From Vibrio azureus (GTDB lineage: Bacteria; Pseudomonadota; Gammaproteobacteria; Enterobacterales; Vibrionaceae), in contig NZ_CP018617.1 of NCBI RefSeq assembly GCF_002849855.1, positions 1,178,001 through 1,242,000 on the forward strand: 64,000 bases of DNA. Direction: 5' to 3'. Shown here piece after piece: positions 26,667 to 37,179 of this stretch. Under the pieces are notes generated by a model. The model made no database searches. It saw nothing but the letters and a program-made list of their open reading frames with translations, and was not told where the DNA came from. Every line of letters starts with the position of its first letter. Position 1 is the stretch's first letter. A program made the position numbers and the translations under genes.

Positions 26667-27359
26667 CTATAACAAGCTTTCCTCACACTCTATACAGTGC
26701 TGAATATCTTGTCTTAGAGCAACGCCTGTTCGGTATTCAACAATATCTTCAATGGTCAAAACAGGCATAGAGTGCTTCTTGGCAAAAGCGACCGTTTCTG
26801 GCAATTTTGCCATAGTACCATCAGGGTTTGTCAATTCACAAAGAACACCTGACGGAATAAGGCCAGCTAAAGTCATTAAATCGATCGTCCCTTCGGTATG
26901 ACCACGACGAGTAAGAACACCATTTGCTTTTGCTACTAAAGGAAAAACATGACCGGGTCTTGCGAGATCGGAAGGTTTGTCGCCAAACATCGCTGCCGTC
27001 TTAATTGTCGTTACGCGATCTTGAGCGGAAACCCCAGTCGTCACTCCTTCTTTAGCTTCTATCGTCACAGTAAACGCCGTTTGATTTTTGCTGTGGTTAT
27101 CTTTCACCATTGGAGGCAGATCGAGCCACTTCGCTCTCTCTTCTGTCAAGCACACACAAACAATACCACTGCATTCACGAATCATTAATGCCATTTGTTC
27201 TTTGGTCAAATGTTGAGCCGAAAAAATTAAGTCTCCTTCATTTTCTCGATCTTCATCATCCATCAACAATATGCCCTTTCCTTGTTGTAATGCTTCAATA
27301 GCCCTCTCAACTCTCTCAAGTGGGGTGCCATACTCTTGCAATAACGATGTAGAGCTCAT
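26667..27359 (-). CDS. luxH: 3,4-dihydroxy-2-butanone-4-phosphate synthase (lux operon RibB)
   Basis: The 230-residue RibB-type enzyme converts ribulose 5-phosphate to the four-carbon precursor of riboflavin. Motifs are [14 protein letters not shown] (metal and substrate site), [17 protein letters not shown] and the C-terminal acidic loop. As the last lux gene it raises flavin supply for luciferase, as luxH does in V. harveyi. AAGGAA precedes the ATG. Only 21 bases separate it from luxG, leaving no room for the FMN riboswitch typical of housekeeping ribB genes, so it follows lux regulation. The C-terminus carries a CIECEE tail. Confidence 0.93.
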   Translation of the reverse strand: MSSTSLLQEYGTPLERVERAIEALQQGKGILLMDDEDRENEGDLIFSAQHLTKEQMALMIRECSGIVCVCLTEERAKWLDLPPMVKDNHSKNQTAFTVTIEAKEGVTTGVSAQDRVTTIKTAAMFGDKPSDLARPGHVFPLVAKANGVLTRRGHTEGTIDLMTLAGLIPSGVLCELTNPDGTMAKLPETVAFAKKHSMPVLTIEDIVEYRTGVALRQDIQHCIECEESLL

Positions 27360-27380
27360 AATTTTTTCCTTAAGTGATGA

Positions 27381-28082
27381 TTACAGATAAGCAAACTCAT
27401 CAGCATATAATTGCTCAGGCTCTGCACCTCTTTCTCTACAGAACCACTTCCGGGCCATTTCAACCATGCGATTTGGGCCACATAAATAAATATCAAACTC
27501 AGATAAATTACTAAAATCACTCATAACAAAATCAAGGACTCGCCCCTGCTTGGTATATTGAGGAGTAGTCGACGTTTCAGTAATGGGGACATAGCTAACA
27601 TTTTTATGTTCCAGAACAATGTCGATAAGTTCTTCGTGAACATATAAGTCTTCCATATCTTTTGCCCCCCAATAAACATAAATAGGCTGGGTGAACCCTT
27701 GATTTAAGCTATGTTTCAAAATACTTAATATGTACGACATACCAGTACCACTGGCGATAAGAAGTAAAGGGTTTTCACTTTGATTGCGTAGCCACGCGTC
27801 TCCTTGTGCTTCACTTAATATTACTTTTTTACCTCGAAGCCATGCACGATGAAGCTCACCCATAATGACGTTGTCTCTTGCTATCACATCAGAACCGCCA
27901 ATATGCAATTCCACTAAGTCATTGTCTGAGGGGCAAGACGCAATAGAAAAAGGCAAACTTCCAAAGCTTAAGCTAACGTTAAGGTGCTGCCCTGCTTTAT
28001 AAGTGAGCTCCTGTCCCGGTTTAAATAAAACTCGAAATATCTGATTCGATAACGGCTCTATCTTCTCTATCGTACACAACAT
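27381..28082 (-). CDS. luxG: NAD(P)H-flavin reductase of the lux operon
   Basis: The 233-residue Fre/LuxG enzyme provides reduced FMN for luciferase. It has the flavin-binding LPFSIAS after the short FAD-binding barrel, and the NAD-binding LLIASGTGMSYILSIL and IYLCGPNRMVEMARKW. AAGGAAGG precedes the ATG. It follows luxE after an 86-base gap without a terminator, as in V. harveyi. Confidence 0.93.
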   Translation of the reverse strand: MLCTIEKIEPLSNQIFRVLFKPGQELTYKAGQHLNVSLSFGSLPFSIASCPSDNDLVELHIGGSDVIARDNVIMGELHRAWLRGKKVILSEAQGDAWLRNQSENPLLLIASGTGMSYILSILKHSLNQGFTQPIYVYWGAKDMEDLYVHEELIDIVLEHKNVSYVPITETSTTPQYTKQGRVLDFVMSDFSNLSEFDIYLCGPNRMVEMARKWFCRERGAEPEQLYADEFAYL

Positions 28083-28168
28083 AATTCAGCCTTCCTTGCT
28101 GTATTTAGTTTCTTGAGAATCAGTTTTTAAACACTAGCTTTGCCGATGTTACTTTTGTAAATAAACCT

Positions 28169-29308
28169 TTATTGTCCTTCCTCGTTATTTTTCGCCTTAA
28201 ATGCTTGCGATAAGCTCAGCGCACAACCTTTTACTCCTCGGGTATTCACTCTTCGCACAATTTCAATCGTGGTCCCAGGACGTTCACCCTCTTCTTCTCT
28301 AACAATACCGATGTCATCGGTAACCAAGAAACATGGATAACTGACTGCAGAAGCATCCATATAGCTCATCAGTCCTTGTTCGCCATGAGGTAATGGAGTA
28401 AGAGTGACAGGATCTAAGGCTCTTGCATATACCCATGGTGGTACACGCTTTTGGTGATCCGAATCTTCAAAAAAGCATGTATTCAACTCGACTTGGTTAA
28501 AGGTATCTCTTACTTGACGATCACTAGCTAAAGAAAATGTTTCCATTAAAAGTTGGTTAAATTCTTCTCGATTGAGTGATTCATTTTGGTGTTTTTTCCA
28601 TCCTCCACCTGTGATGATATACAGCTCAGAGCCACCATCAAAAGTTCGTCCCTCTTCTTGCAGAAAACGGCACAATAGGTAAATAAAATACGGTGGGCCA
28701 ATCAAACAAATGGTTTTTCCTGATTTTTTGATTCGCTCCATATTTGCAATTGTTGCTTCAAAATCGATTTGATCATCATTTACAGTAAAAGCCGTTGGAT
28801 AGAGCAGTTCAACGAGACTCATTACGTATTTGAACCAAATATTATTGGCATTAAATCGATCTGGCCCTAAATTGACTAACTCCATCTGGTGATCAAACCA
28901 ATCTCCGACATATTTCATACCGAAGTTTACAGAGCCAAGTAAGCGTTCAATACTAAGTCGGTCTCTCGCAACAATACTTTTCACGCCGCTGGTACCACTA
29001 CTTGTAAAAGAATTTTCAATCGACTCTTCTTCCACAGTGACTAACGTTTTTAACTTAAAAATAGAGGTCGGGAACACGGGTATATCATTTAAGTCATTGA
29101 CGTTCTCGTTTACCCCAAGCTTTTGGCAAAAGTTTCTATAGTCCTCATTATGATGATAATGGTATTTATACGCTTCTTTCACTAAGCTGTTTGTCAGGTC
29201 TTTTTGCTGTTGTAATGACCATTGTTCTGGTGTACCCATGAAAATCAGGTCATCGATTTCAGTGCTGGCGGCGATATTTTCCTGTTTTACCGCTGAAATT
29301 ACGTCCAT
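28169..29308 (-). CDS. luxE: Long-chain acyl-protein synthetase (fatty acid reductase complex)
   Basis: LuxE activates myristic acid with ATP, carries it as an acyl-enzyme and passes it to LuxC for reduction to the aldehyde. The 379-residue product starts at [12 protein letters not shown] (AGGT lies at good spacing; an ATG two codons earlier is too close). The region SSGTSGVKS is the AMP-binding loop. The acylated Cys near the C-terminus is present ([14 protein letters not shown]). It is fifth in the operon. Confidence 0.96.
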   Translation of the reverse strand: MDVISAVKQENIAASTEIDDLIFMGTPEQWSLQQQKDLTNSLVKEAYKYHYHHNEDYRNFCQKLGVNENVNDLNDIPVFPTSIFKLKTLVTVEEESIENSFTSSGTSGVKSIVARDRLSIERLLGSVNFGMKYVGDWFDHQMELVNLGPDRFNANNIWFKYVMSLVELLYPTAFTVNDDQIDFEATIANMERIKKSGKTICLIGPPYFIYLLCRFLQEEGRTFDGGSELYIITGGGWKKHQNESLNREEFNQLLMETFSLASDRQVRDTFNQVELNTCFFEDSDHQKRVPPWVYARALDPVTLTPLPHGEQGLMSYMDASAVSYPCFLVTDDIGIVREEEGERPGTTIEIVRRVNTRGVKGCALSLSQAFKAKNNEEGQ

Positions 29309-29395
29309 ATACATACCTATAATAACTGAGCGCGATGGCGCTTAAGAAAGGGTAATGAAAGGGGCAGTCACCTACCCCTAATAGTTGCATCAGCT

Positions 29396-30370
29396 CTAAG
29401 AGTGGTATTTACCAATATTATCGTTTACCACATCAATCACAGCTCGCTGTTGAGCTTTGTCTTCGATTGATTCAAATGACATCAGAACATCAGATGCACC
29501 ACAACATTCGATTGCCAGTCGAGCAGCTGCGGTACTTTCTTCATAAGTACCCACAGCACACTCAGCTAACAGCTCTGCCATCTTCACTTCAAAATCACAG
29601 CAAGCATGTGTATCTCTGACGTAATCTTCAAGATAAAGACGTGTTTCAAGTCGCGCTTTCTCTCCGTCTACATTCTGGTTCACAAGAAGTGTCAGCTTAT
29701 GTCTAACGTTATTAACATCAACACCATTTTGCTCTGCTACCTCACGATACAAATTGGCATATTCTTGACGAACCGCATTCGAATCATCCCATTTAAAAAT
29801 AAGAGGAATCGCTTTCTTAGCCGCCCATTTGACAATATCTTTGTTTGTTGCACTTACAAATTGTTTTGGTCCACCCTCTGTGTAAGCATGTGGATTGACC
29901 GAGATCTTAGGGAAGCTGTAGAAATCATTATTTGGATGACAATAACCGGTTGTCAAAGCGTCATTAATAATGTCATAGCACTCGTTAAATAGTTCAAATT
30001 GACGATCAACGGGACGATTAAAGAAGCTGACATCGGAGCTTTTTTCGCAATCACTAAAGCCAAAAGTAAAACGTCCTTCACTAACTTGATCCAACAAACA
30101 AGCCTCTTCAGCAACGCGAACTGGATGGTGAGTTGTGATCACATGATTCAGCGAAGCTACCTTGATATTTTGCGTCATACCAAGTAAAAAGCCTGCCACT
30201 GTCAATGGTGCCCCTACTGCACCATGGTTGTTAAAATGGTTCTCAGCAACAGCAACAGTATCAAAATGCAGTTTATCAACATAATTAACTGTATCCAGCA
30301 TCTCTTCCAGAACCAATTCTGAAGAGCGCTGTGAATTTATAAAGTTGAGGAAGAATAATCCAAATTTCAT
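29396..30370 (-). CDS. luxB: Bacterial luciferase beta subunit
   Basis: The 324-residue beta chain supports the active alpha chain in the luciferase heterodimer. It starts MKFGLFFLNFINSQ at 30370, with AAGGAT upstream and 26 bases after luxA; the longer frame from 30451 overlaps luxA and is not used. Length equals the V. harveyi subunit. It shares the TIM-barrel pattern with LuxA but lacks the extra loop near residue 260-290, as expected for beta chains. Confidence 0.98.
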   Translation of the reverse strand: MKFGLFFLNFINSQRSSELVLEEMLDTVNYVDKLHFDTVAVAENHFNNHGAVGAPLTVAGFLLGMTQNIKVASLNHVITTHHPVRVAEEACLLDQVSEGRFTFGFSDCEKSSDVSFFNRPVDRQFELFNECYDIINDALTTGYCHPNNDFYSFPKISVNPHAYTEGGPKQFVSATNKDIVKWAAKKAIPLIFKWDDSNAVRQEYANLYREVAEQNGVDVNNVRHKLTLLVNQNVDGEKARLETRLYLEDYVRDTHACCDFEVKMAELLAECAVGTYEESTAAARLAIECCGASDVLMSFESIEDKAQQRAVIDVVNDNIGKYHS

Positions 30371-30396
30371 GTCTCTATCCTTATTGAAAATATTAA

Positions 30397-31464
30397 TTAC
30401 TGCTTCTCTTTGAGATATGGCATTACATCCGACTCGAATCGCTTCATACATGCGATGATTTCTTCTTCAGAGCCATTTGCTTCAAAGCCACAGCAAATAT
30501 TGCTAATCCCTGTAATATCAATATCTTTTTGGATAATTTCAATACACTCCTCAGGCGTGCCAACTGGGTTGATTTCATAGCTGTAGTCGATACGACGGTT
30601 GGTGTCTTTGTGCCCTTTTAGAACAAAGTCTCGCCACTGGCCTTTGTTAAAGTCATAACCTTGTATCTGGTTGGAATCATCAAAAATTGTTGTCGCATTC
30701 ACATAAGAGTCATACCAGTGCGCAAGGAAAGCGCGGCATTTCTCTTTCGCTTTATTGGAATCTGCATCAACTGACGTGATATAGGATAAGCAGTGGTCCA
30801 CTTTGGTGTAGTCATGACCATTTTCAGCAGCAACTTCATTATAAAGATCAAGCTGAGCTTTCTTTTCAGTCGCATTAATGATCCAGCTTAAGATCATCGG
30901 TAAACCACGCTCTGCAGCCCATTCAGTGGTAGACGCAGACTCTGCCACAACATAAACAGGTGCGCCGCCTTTGGTGTATGAACTCGGGTTTAATTGAACT
31001 TTAGGAAACTTGATGTGCTCACTATCAGAAGACATGTAACCTTCTTTGAAGCCTTCTGTCATGAGGTCGTACCAACAATCCATCAATGCTCGGCTGTTGC
31101 TCATGTCCGTACCAAAGACTCGGAAATCTTTGTTGTACAGGCCACGACAAATACCAAACATAAAGCGCCCTTTAGACATTTGGTCTAATAGATTGACGTC
31201 CTCTGCTTGCCTTACCGGATGAGCCGTTGGTAAAACAATGGCAGCAGTACCAACATTCAGAGTTTTGGTTGCACCAAGTAAGTTCGCAGCAGCAACATAG
31301 GGGTTTCCTAGTAAGCCAAACTCCGTAAAGTGGTGTTCCAATAGCCAAACAGTATCAAAGCCACATTCTTCTGATGCTTTGCCAATGTTAACCATTCTCT
31401 TCATCACTTCTGACTGAGATAACTCAGGTGGTTGATAAGTGAGAAGGAAGTTTCCAAATTTCAT
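30397..31464 (-). CDS. luxA: Bacterial luciferase alpha subunit
   Basis: The 355-residue catalytic chain oxidises FMNH2 and a long-chain aldehyde with oxygen, emitting blue-green light. Active-site residues are present: His44 and His45 in LLEHHF, and Cys106 in FGICRGL. The mobile loop region after residue 260 is also present ([20 protein letters not shown]). AAGGAAAG precedes the ATG. The sequence is close to V. harveyi LuxA as I recall it, with scattered substitutions, so it comes from a related but probably different luminous species. Confidence 0.99.
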   Translation of the reverse strand: MKFGNFLLTYQPPELSQSEVMKRMVNIGKASEECGFDTVWLLEHHFTEFGLLGNPYVAAANLLGATKTLNVGTAAIVLPTAHPVRQAEDVNLLDQMSKGRFMFGICRGLYNKDFRVFGTDMSNSRALMDCWYDLMTEGFKEGYMSSDSEHIKFPKVQLNPSSYTKGGAPVYVVAESASTTEWAAERGLPMILSWIINATEKKAQLDLYNEVAAENGHDYTKVDHCLSYITSVDADSNKAKEKCRAFLAHWYDSYVNATTIFDDSNQIQGYDFNKGQWRDFVLKGHKDTNRRIDYSYEINPVGTPEECIEIIQKDIDITGISNICCGFEANGSEEEIIACMKRFESDVMPYLKEKQ

Positions 31465-31498
31465 AGTCTTTCCTTAATTGTTGGTGTAGCAATGAGAA

Positions 31499-32416
31499 CT
31501 AAGCCATTTCAGGCGCTCGATTTTCAATTTCAGCTTTAAGACGGCGTTCATTCACCGTCGCGATGGTAAGTTGCTCAAAGTCTGGCTCTACCAAGTCCAC
31601 GGCGATCTCTAAACTGCCATTGTCCATAGCGATCGCTGCTTTCGTTACAGATTGATAGAAGTTTCTCAGAACAACTAAGTTTTCTCCTAAGTCATGAGAA
31701 CTGCCGAGCAAAGAATAAAGTTTGCAGTTACCACTACTTATGTTGGATAACATCTCATACACTTCTTCTTGCTTAACCCAATCATCATTATTTGCAGTAA
31801 AAGCAATCAACGGGACAGAAGTGCTTTGAACTCTTTGTAGCGTTGTATCTAAGGTGTCCCAGTTTTGTTCAAAACAGTCTCGAACAAAAACTTCTGCACC
31901 AAGCTTATGACCTTCAAAATCGAGATCATCAGGTAACTCGTTAATCGGTAGGCTGAGGTAATCAAAACCCAGTGCTTTTCCCAAGGTATCGCGTAAATTC
32001 ACTACGCCGACCGCCGTGATTAGAAAAGACAAATCAAGATCAGCGACGACCTCATAAGCGACTCGAGCAGAAAGGCTCGCGGCAATTAAGCCAATATTGG
32101 GTGCACCTAGATGCTTGATCCATTGATAAACGGTGCACAGACTCTTCTTACCTGTCGTCATCGTGAATTCATCAATAGTGCCTGAGCTCAAACCTACATG
32201 GTGCAATGAGTCATAACGAAAAACATGGAAGCCATTTTCGGATAAATATTCTGCTAGCCCTGCAAAATGATCCATTCTTCGAGCAAACCCTGAAGCAATT
32301 AAAATTGTACTATTTCTTGGTGGCGTTTTATCTTTAGGTGGTGTTTCCCAAATATGAATTTCCTGACCACCATCAACATATAAAACATGATTGATAGTCC
32401 TGCATTGATTGTTCAT
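31499..32416 (-). CDS. luxD: Myristoyl-ACP thioesterase
   Basis: The 305-residue alpha/beta hydrolase diverts myristoyl groups from fatty acid synthesis to light production. The nucleophile is Ser114 in IAASLSARVA; the His is in GSSHDLGENL near residue 241. AAGGAAG precedes the ATG. It is second in the operon, 15 bases after luxC. Confidence 0.97.
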   Translation of the reverse strand: MNNQCRTINHVLYVDGGQEIHIWETPPKDKTPPRNSTILIASGFARRMDHFAGLAEYLSENGFHVFRYDSLHHVGLSSGTIDEFTMTTGKKSLCTVYQWIKHLGAPNIGLIAASLSARVAYEVVADLDLSFLITAVGVVNLRDTLGKALGFDYLSLPINELPDDLDFEGHKLGAEVFVRDCFEQNWDTLDTTLQRVQSTSVPLIAFTANNDDWVKQEEVYEMLSNISSGNCKLYSLLGSSHDLGENLVVLRNFYQSVTKAAIAMDNGSLEIAVDLVEPDFEQLTIATVNERRLKAEIENRAPEMA

Positions 32417-32431
32417 TTTAAACTTCCTTAT

Positions 32432-33865
32432 TTAAGGGACAAAAACCAAGAATTTATCTTCTTCCAGAAAACGAGTTTGCTCTATTTCTACGGATACATC
32501 CTTAGTGGTAAAGGTATATGGTCTTTCATGAGATACAAATCGAACTAAACGTTGTAATGGACGCATTGCATCATGCGCGCCACCAACCCTAAATATATTA
32601 TTCATTCCAGATTCAACAATTCTTTCCACTCCTTTTTCACCAAACAAATCTCGATATTTTTTAGAAGATTCCCAAGGGAAGAAAGAAATAGTTTGAGTTT
32701 TATGTTTCTCTATAAAACTCAGCACATCTTTAACCTCTTCAATCTTGTGTATATAAACACATCGACTCAATGGCTGATTGATTTCCACGCCAGGGTTGGA
32801 TTCAATAACCATCCATTTGTTTTTTATATTAGATAAAACATTTAAACCTGAAAATTGGCACTCTAGTCGAGTAAATGAGAAGAGTGCATCATCATCGAAG
32901 CTTTGTTTTTTCTTAGGTAGAATTTCTTCATACAGATTGAGTTTTTCGATCAACTTAACCTTAAACTCCTCATATTTTTCACCAGAAAAATAAATATTCT
33001 GCGTAGAGAAACAAGCACTTTGATCGTAAAAGCAAACATCGTGAGCAACACCAGATGCCGCCGCCTCCAAATCCTGCGGGTCATCCAGTACAGTGAAGCT
33101 TTTCTTCGGTCCAAATTTCAAGATATCAATATGAGCCGGAGCATGTTTTACTGCCCACTCAATCGCCGATTCTCCACCCCAAGCAGCTACAACATCCACT
33201 TGACTAATGATTTCTTTTGCCTTTAATGCTTCTCCCTCATGAGGCCAGTACATAACAGATAGAGAGCGGGAAATCGGATGATGTGCGTCGACATCAATAA
33301 AGCTCATTGCTAAAGCATGAGCCGTAAATGGATCAGACGCTGAAACACGAATAATATTCTGATTTTTTGTCAAGATACCTCTTAATATTGAGGTGACACC
33401 AGCTAATGGAACATTTCCAGCCAGTAAATGTAATAAACGCCCTTTTGGAAAAGCTTTTACGTAACATTCACCTTGTGGATACCATTCATCTTGAATATGG
33501 GTTGAACCTAGCTCGGTTTCTATAATATCGTATAGCGCACTTTTCGAACAAAGAAGCATTGCAATCCAGTTCGCTTCTAATTTCGCCATTTGAGGTGAAT
33601 AACCTAAAAAGGTGATAAGGGAACGAATATAAGCTCTTCTTCTAGAGTACTCTTCATTTTTCCAACGCTGACCAACTGTGTAAATAAAATTGATTATTTC
33701 ATTGACACTTTTAGATATATTACTTCCAGAACTAAATATCTCTGAAACATCAATAGATTCTAAGCTAGGCAATTTCACAGACGCATCATTAAACTTCAAT
33801 TGATAATAATCATCAAAGTCAGATAACACGCGTCCATTTATAATCAGGGGAAGGTTTTTTTCCAT
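32432..33865 (-). CDS. luxC: Long-chain fatty acyl reductase
   Basis: The 477-residue reductase makes the fatty aldehyde substrate from the LuxE-bound acyl group with NADPH. The acyl-accepting Cys285 lies in DQSACFSTQN (family position about 286), in an aldehyde-dehydrogenase-like fold with LLHLLAGNVPLAG and WGGESAIEW. It is first in the operon, and AGAGGAGC precedes the ATG. The upstream 556-base AT-rich spacer must hold the quorum-regulated promoter. No luxI/luxR pair is adjacent, which fits V. harveyi-type control by a distant TetR-type LuxR. Confidence 0.98.
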   Translation of the reverse strand: MEKNLPLIINGRVLSDFDDYYQLKFNDASVKLPSLESIDVSEIFSSGSNISKSVNEIINFIYTVGQRWKNEEYSRRRAYIRSLITFLGYSPQMAKLEANWIAMLLCSKSALYDIIETELGSTHIQDEWYPQGECYVKAFPKGRLLHLLAGNVPLAGVTSILRGILTKNQNIIRVSASDPFTAHALAMSFIDVDAHHPISRSLSVMYWPHEGEALKAKEIISQVDVVAAWGGESAIEWAVKHAPAHIDILKFGPKKSFTVLDDPQDLEAAASGVAHDVCFYDQSACFSTQNIYFSGEKYEEFKVKLIEKLNLYEEILPKKKQSFDDDALFSFTRLECQFSGLNVLSNIKNKWMVIESNPGVEINQPLSRCVYIHKIEEVKDVLSFIEKHKTQTISFFPWESSKKYRDLFGEKGVERIVESGMNNIFRVGGAHDAMRPLQRLVRFVSHERPYTFTTKDVSVEIEQTRFLEEDKFLVFVP

Positions 33866-34421
33866 AATAATTCAGCTCCTCTTATCGTTAATTCAATCTA
33901 GTAAGAAGAGTAATAAATGGAAAGTAGATGAAAAATTTTTAAGTATAAACTTAACGAATGTCTGATTTTAAAGTCAATTTAATGTCTTTAATAGCAGTAG
34001 AATTAAAAATGCTTATTATCTCATTATGTTTAAAACAAGGGGTTAAAATATAGATTCTGACAATAAATGAGAGTTAGAATCGACTTATAGTAACAAAATT
34101 GATTTTAGGTGAAATTTATATTTAAGTATACAAGCACTTAAAATAACCATCATAAAATTGTGAATATTAAAAGTTAGAGAAACAAAAAAATAACTCCAAC
34201 CTAATTTACGAAAGATCTAAAAGGTTAGATCAACGAAAAAAAGATTTTTTTGTAGTAATGAAATATCACCTTGTGAAACCAGCACTAAAACCTCTCGCTT
34301 TTTGAATATCAAAAAAAGAATCATACAAGGGTTAAAAATATAATAACTTATAAAACAGTAGCTTATATCTGGCATGTTTTTTTCATGTCTTGCCTTACTA
34401 TCCACACAACAGGACTCACTT
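33866..34421. other. lux promoter region and divergent spacer
   Basis: The spacer is very AT-rich and has no supported gene. I looked for the V. harveyi LuxR palindrome (TTATTGATAA-type halves) and found no clear match by eye, so operators are not assigned. Confidence 0.5.
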
Positions 34422-36527
34422 ATGAAACATCTGCCTACCTCAGTTGGTGTGCTCGGAATGCTGATGGCAAGTTCAGCACTCAATGCGACACCTTTTTCAA
34501 CTTGCCCTAGCGAAGCATACCTGATTCAGGGCCAGCCAGCTTCGGTAAATGCAGTCAACTTAGTAACGGGTACCTATTCTGAAGTTGCTGCTAACATAGG
34601 CCTTGGCGATTCAAAGTTCAATGCTGCGGGTTTCAATCAATCTGACGGCTACATATATGGTAATGATGGTGAGCACCTTCGCTTCCTTCGTATGGGAAGT
34701 GACTTTCAAGCAGAGGTTCTAAACGTCAGTAATCATCCCAACTACAATTTCTCAGCTGGGGACGTATATAACAACCACCTTTATTTGTACAAATCCTCGA
34801 AGGGTATCTTCAAAATTGCTCTCGCCCCTCTCGCTTCTGATCCTTCTGCATCTCTATCGATAGTGACGGTAAAAAGCTACAATTCAACAAAAGCCTCTCA
34901 CGCTGATATTGCTATACATCCTATTACTGGGGTGATGTACGGTATTGATAACAATACAGGTATCCTATATGAATACCAATTATCAAACGGCAGCAAGACG
35001 AACAGAGGTCATACTGGTCTAGGTGGTGATGTATTCGGGGCTCTATATTTTGATGGTGCGGGTTACTTGTACGCTGCGAGCAACAATACGGGTGATATAT
35101 ATCGTGTCAACCTAAGTACTCCTGGTGATTTTTCTGATATTGCTGGCACCTACTTTGCCACTGGTCCTGCTTCAGGGAGTAACGACGGCGCTCGATGTGC
35201 TACTGCACCTTTAGTTGCAAGCAGCTCAAATATTGATTTTGGTGATGCACCTGACTCTTACGACACTCTTATCTCTTCAAATGGCCCGCGTCATGAGCTT
35301 AATGGCATTACGTTTCTTGGTTCCAGTCCAGCAGATGGTGACCCTGATGGGCAAGCAGATGACAACCTTTCAGGTAATGCCGACGAAGATGGCGTAGGCT
35401 TTGTTTCCGCCCTTGACCCTGGTTTGAGTTCTGTCATCACCGTCAATGCATCAACCACAGGCTATCTATCTGCTTGGTTTGACTGGAACCGAGACGGCGA
35501 TTTTTTAGATCCTGGTGAACAAGTCTTTACCGATGAACTTCTCAGCGCAGGCACCAATGTAATGCCATTTGTGGTCTCTACATCTGCAACAGCAGGCGCA
35601 AGTTGGAGCCGTTTCCGCTTTAGCCAAGAAACAGGGTTAAGCTACAATGGCGGTTCAACTTCTGGTGAAGTAGAGGATCACCCAATTACGATCACAAATA
35701 ACGGTTACTCCATTGAGTACTTCCCAAGTGCAAACAGCTTCGCTACGGTTGCATTTGAAGATAACTGGCCGTACACCGTCGATTACGATATGAATGACGT
35801 TGTCGTCAAGTTCCGTATCACCGAGATGCTTCTTGCCAGTCATATTGAAAACATCCAAATCACCGGTGATTTAGCTGCCTATGGTGCTAGTTACAAAAAC
35901 GGGTTTGCGATTCGTCTTCCTGGCATAGATAAGAGCATTATTGAAACGGGGCTAACAACGCTCTCCATTAATGGTGTCGAACAAGCAACAAGCGGGCTAG
36001 AAGCCATTTCTAATGAAGCGATCTTCATCATTGATGATAACTTGAGTGACTTTGCTTCAAGCAGCTGTGACTATTTCCGAACAGAGTCAGGTTGTACCGA
36101 CAGCATTGCCCTTAACTTTACTCTTAATATCTACTTTACTGAAGACTCTGACCGTTCTGGACTTCAAACTAAGCCATACGACCCATTCATCTTTGCAACA
36201 CCAGACGAATACCACGGTGAAGGCATTTCTTTCCAACCTGGTCGTAAATGGGAAGTACATTTACCTGGTCAAGCACCAACCGAACAATTCGATACTAGCC
36301 TATTCGGCATAGGGCTGGATGCAAGTAACAGTGGTACGAATAACTACTTTAAAACAGCAACCTATCTGCCATGGGCTCTATTAATTGTCGAAGATTGGAA
36401 GTGGCCTTTAGAGCGTGTAGACATGGTCGTAGCCTATCCAGAATTCAAAACATGGGCTGAATCAGGTGGTGTTCAAAGTACAAACTGGCATGAATCACCA
36501 ACAACAGCTAAATGCTACATTCCATAG
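34422..36527 (+). CDS. LruC-domain exported protein with GEVED domain
   Basis: The protein of about 701 residues starts at MKHLPTSVGVLGMLMASSALNA (AGGA at eight bases; the ORF opens earlier at 34374). The signal peptide is followed by a propeller-like region to about residue 265 (repeats such as GDVFGALYFDGAGYLYAAS). Then comes a GEVED domain at about 275-435 (DFGDAPDSYD, WFDWNRDGDFLDPGE, SGEVEDHPI) and a LruC/DUF4842 domain at about 440-695 (FEDNWPYTVDYDMNDVVVKF). It is a surface or matrix protein of unknown role. A lipoprotein gene follows 12 bases later. Confidence 0.85.
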   Translation: MKHLPTSVGVLGMLMASSALNATPFSTCPSEAYLIQGQPASVNAVNLVTGTYSEVAANIGLGDSKFNAAGFNQSDGYIYGNDGEHLRFLRMGSDFQAEVLNVSNHPNYNFSAGDVYNNHLYLYKSSKGIFKIALAPLASDPSASLSIVTVKSYNSTKASHADIAIHPITGVMYGIDNNTGILYEYQLSNGSKTNRGHTGLGGDVFGALYFDGAGYLYAASNNTGDIYRVNLSTPGDFSDIAGTYFATGPASGSNDGARCATAPLVASSSNIDFGDAPDSYDTLISSNGPRHELNGITFLGSSPADGDPDGQADDNLSGNADEDGVGFVSALDPGLSSVITVNASTTGYLSAWFDWNRDGDFLDPGEQVFTDELLSAGTNVMPFVVSTSATAGASWSRFRFSQETGLSYNGGSTSGEVEDHPITITNNGYSIEYFPSANSFATVAFEDNWPYTVDYDMNDVVVKFRITEMLLASHIENIQITGDLAAYGASYKNGFAIRLPGIDKSIIETGLTTLSINGVEQATSGLEAISNEAIFIIDDNLSDFASSSCDYFRTESGCTDSIALNFTLNIYFTEDSDRSGLQTKPYDPFIFATPDEYHGEGISFQPGRKWEVHLPGQAPTEQFDTSLFGIGLDASNSGTNNYFKTATYLPWALLIVEDWKWPLERVDMVVAYPEFKTWAESGGVQSTNWHESPTTAKCYIP

Positions 36528-36539
36528 GGAGAGAAGAGT

Positions 36540-36980
36540 ATGAAAATTCTATTCACGATATTAATGGGATTAGTGTTAACCGCTTGTGGTGGAGATGGTG
36601 GGAGCTCTGGCTCTTCCACACCGCCGATCAGTGTAACACCGGAAGCTCAACCAGAAGTCACCATGACAGATTTGGTTGTACCAGATGACTTTAACTTTAA
36701 TCCTGTAACAGAGAGCTCTTTAGAAGTTGATATTAGCGGTTTAACAACGCAGCGAGCTCACTTAAGTCTCTACAAATCGTTTACTAATGACGACAATGCA
36801 GGTTATGTGGCGAACTATGCTTCCAAAGTTGCTTCTGTTCCTTTGAGCGATGGAGTGGCAAACTTTGATTACACCATTTCTGACAATCAAGGGGAAATGC
36901 TGGTAGAGATTTGGTTTTACGATGGGTCAGATCCTATTCAAAAAGTTATCTCTGCGGGTAATTCAAGCGTTGTGATGTAG
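36540..36980 (+). CDS. Lipoprotein paired with the LruC protein
   Basis: The 146-residue precursor has a lipobox (GLVLTACGGDGG, Cys at residue 16), a Gly/Ser-rich linker and a beta-rich domain. GGGAGAG precedes the ATG. It directly follows the LruC-domain gene, so the two probably act together at the cell surface. It is not otherwise recognised. Confidence 0.8.
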   Translation: MKILFTILMGLVLTACGGDGGSSGSSTPPISVTPEAQPEVTMTDLVVPDDFNFNPVTESSLEVDISGLTTQRAHLSLYKSFTNDDNAGYVANYASKVASVPLSDGVANFDYTISDNQGEMLVEIWFYDGSDPIQKVISAGNSSVVM

Positions 36981-37019
36981 AATGCACCTAGCATAGTACA
37001 TTTGTTACAACGACTAAAT

Positions 37020-37052
37020 AAATCGCATGCCTCACAAAGCATGCGATTTTTA
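37020..37052 (+). terminator. Terminator of the LruC-lipoprotein unit
   Basis: AATCGCATGC / GCATGCGATT with an eight-base loop followed by TTT-A-TTT. Confidence 0.85.
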
Positions 37053-37085
37053 TTTGCCACTCGTACATACCCAATTAATATTTAT

Positions 37086-37132
37086 ACTCAAGTGACCTCG
37101 CTCTGAATCAAGCACCTTGAGGTCACTTGGGG
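37086..37132. repeat. Long inverted repeat related to the Vibrio palindromic element
   Basis: CAAGTGACCTC and GAGGTCACTTG are separated by about 20 bases. The arms contain the AAGTGACCTCAAG motif of the shorter elements at 15517 and 18780. Confidence 0.7.
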
Positions 37133-37179
37133 GGATAAGCTCACTCATCAACGACAAAAGCGCTCTAACGACATTTATC

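Noticed and set aside
27360..27380. FMN riboswitch before luxH (ribB)
   Set aside because: Only 21 bases separate luxG and luxH, too short for the element.
29999..30187. Plus-strand frames inside luxA and luxB
   Set aside because: Shadows of well-recognised luciferase genes.
34021..34080. LuxR-like site around TCTGACAATAAATGAGAG
   Set aside because: Only one half resembles the consensus; the second half does not match.
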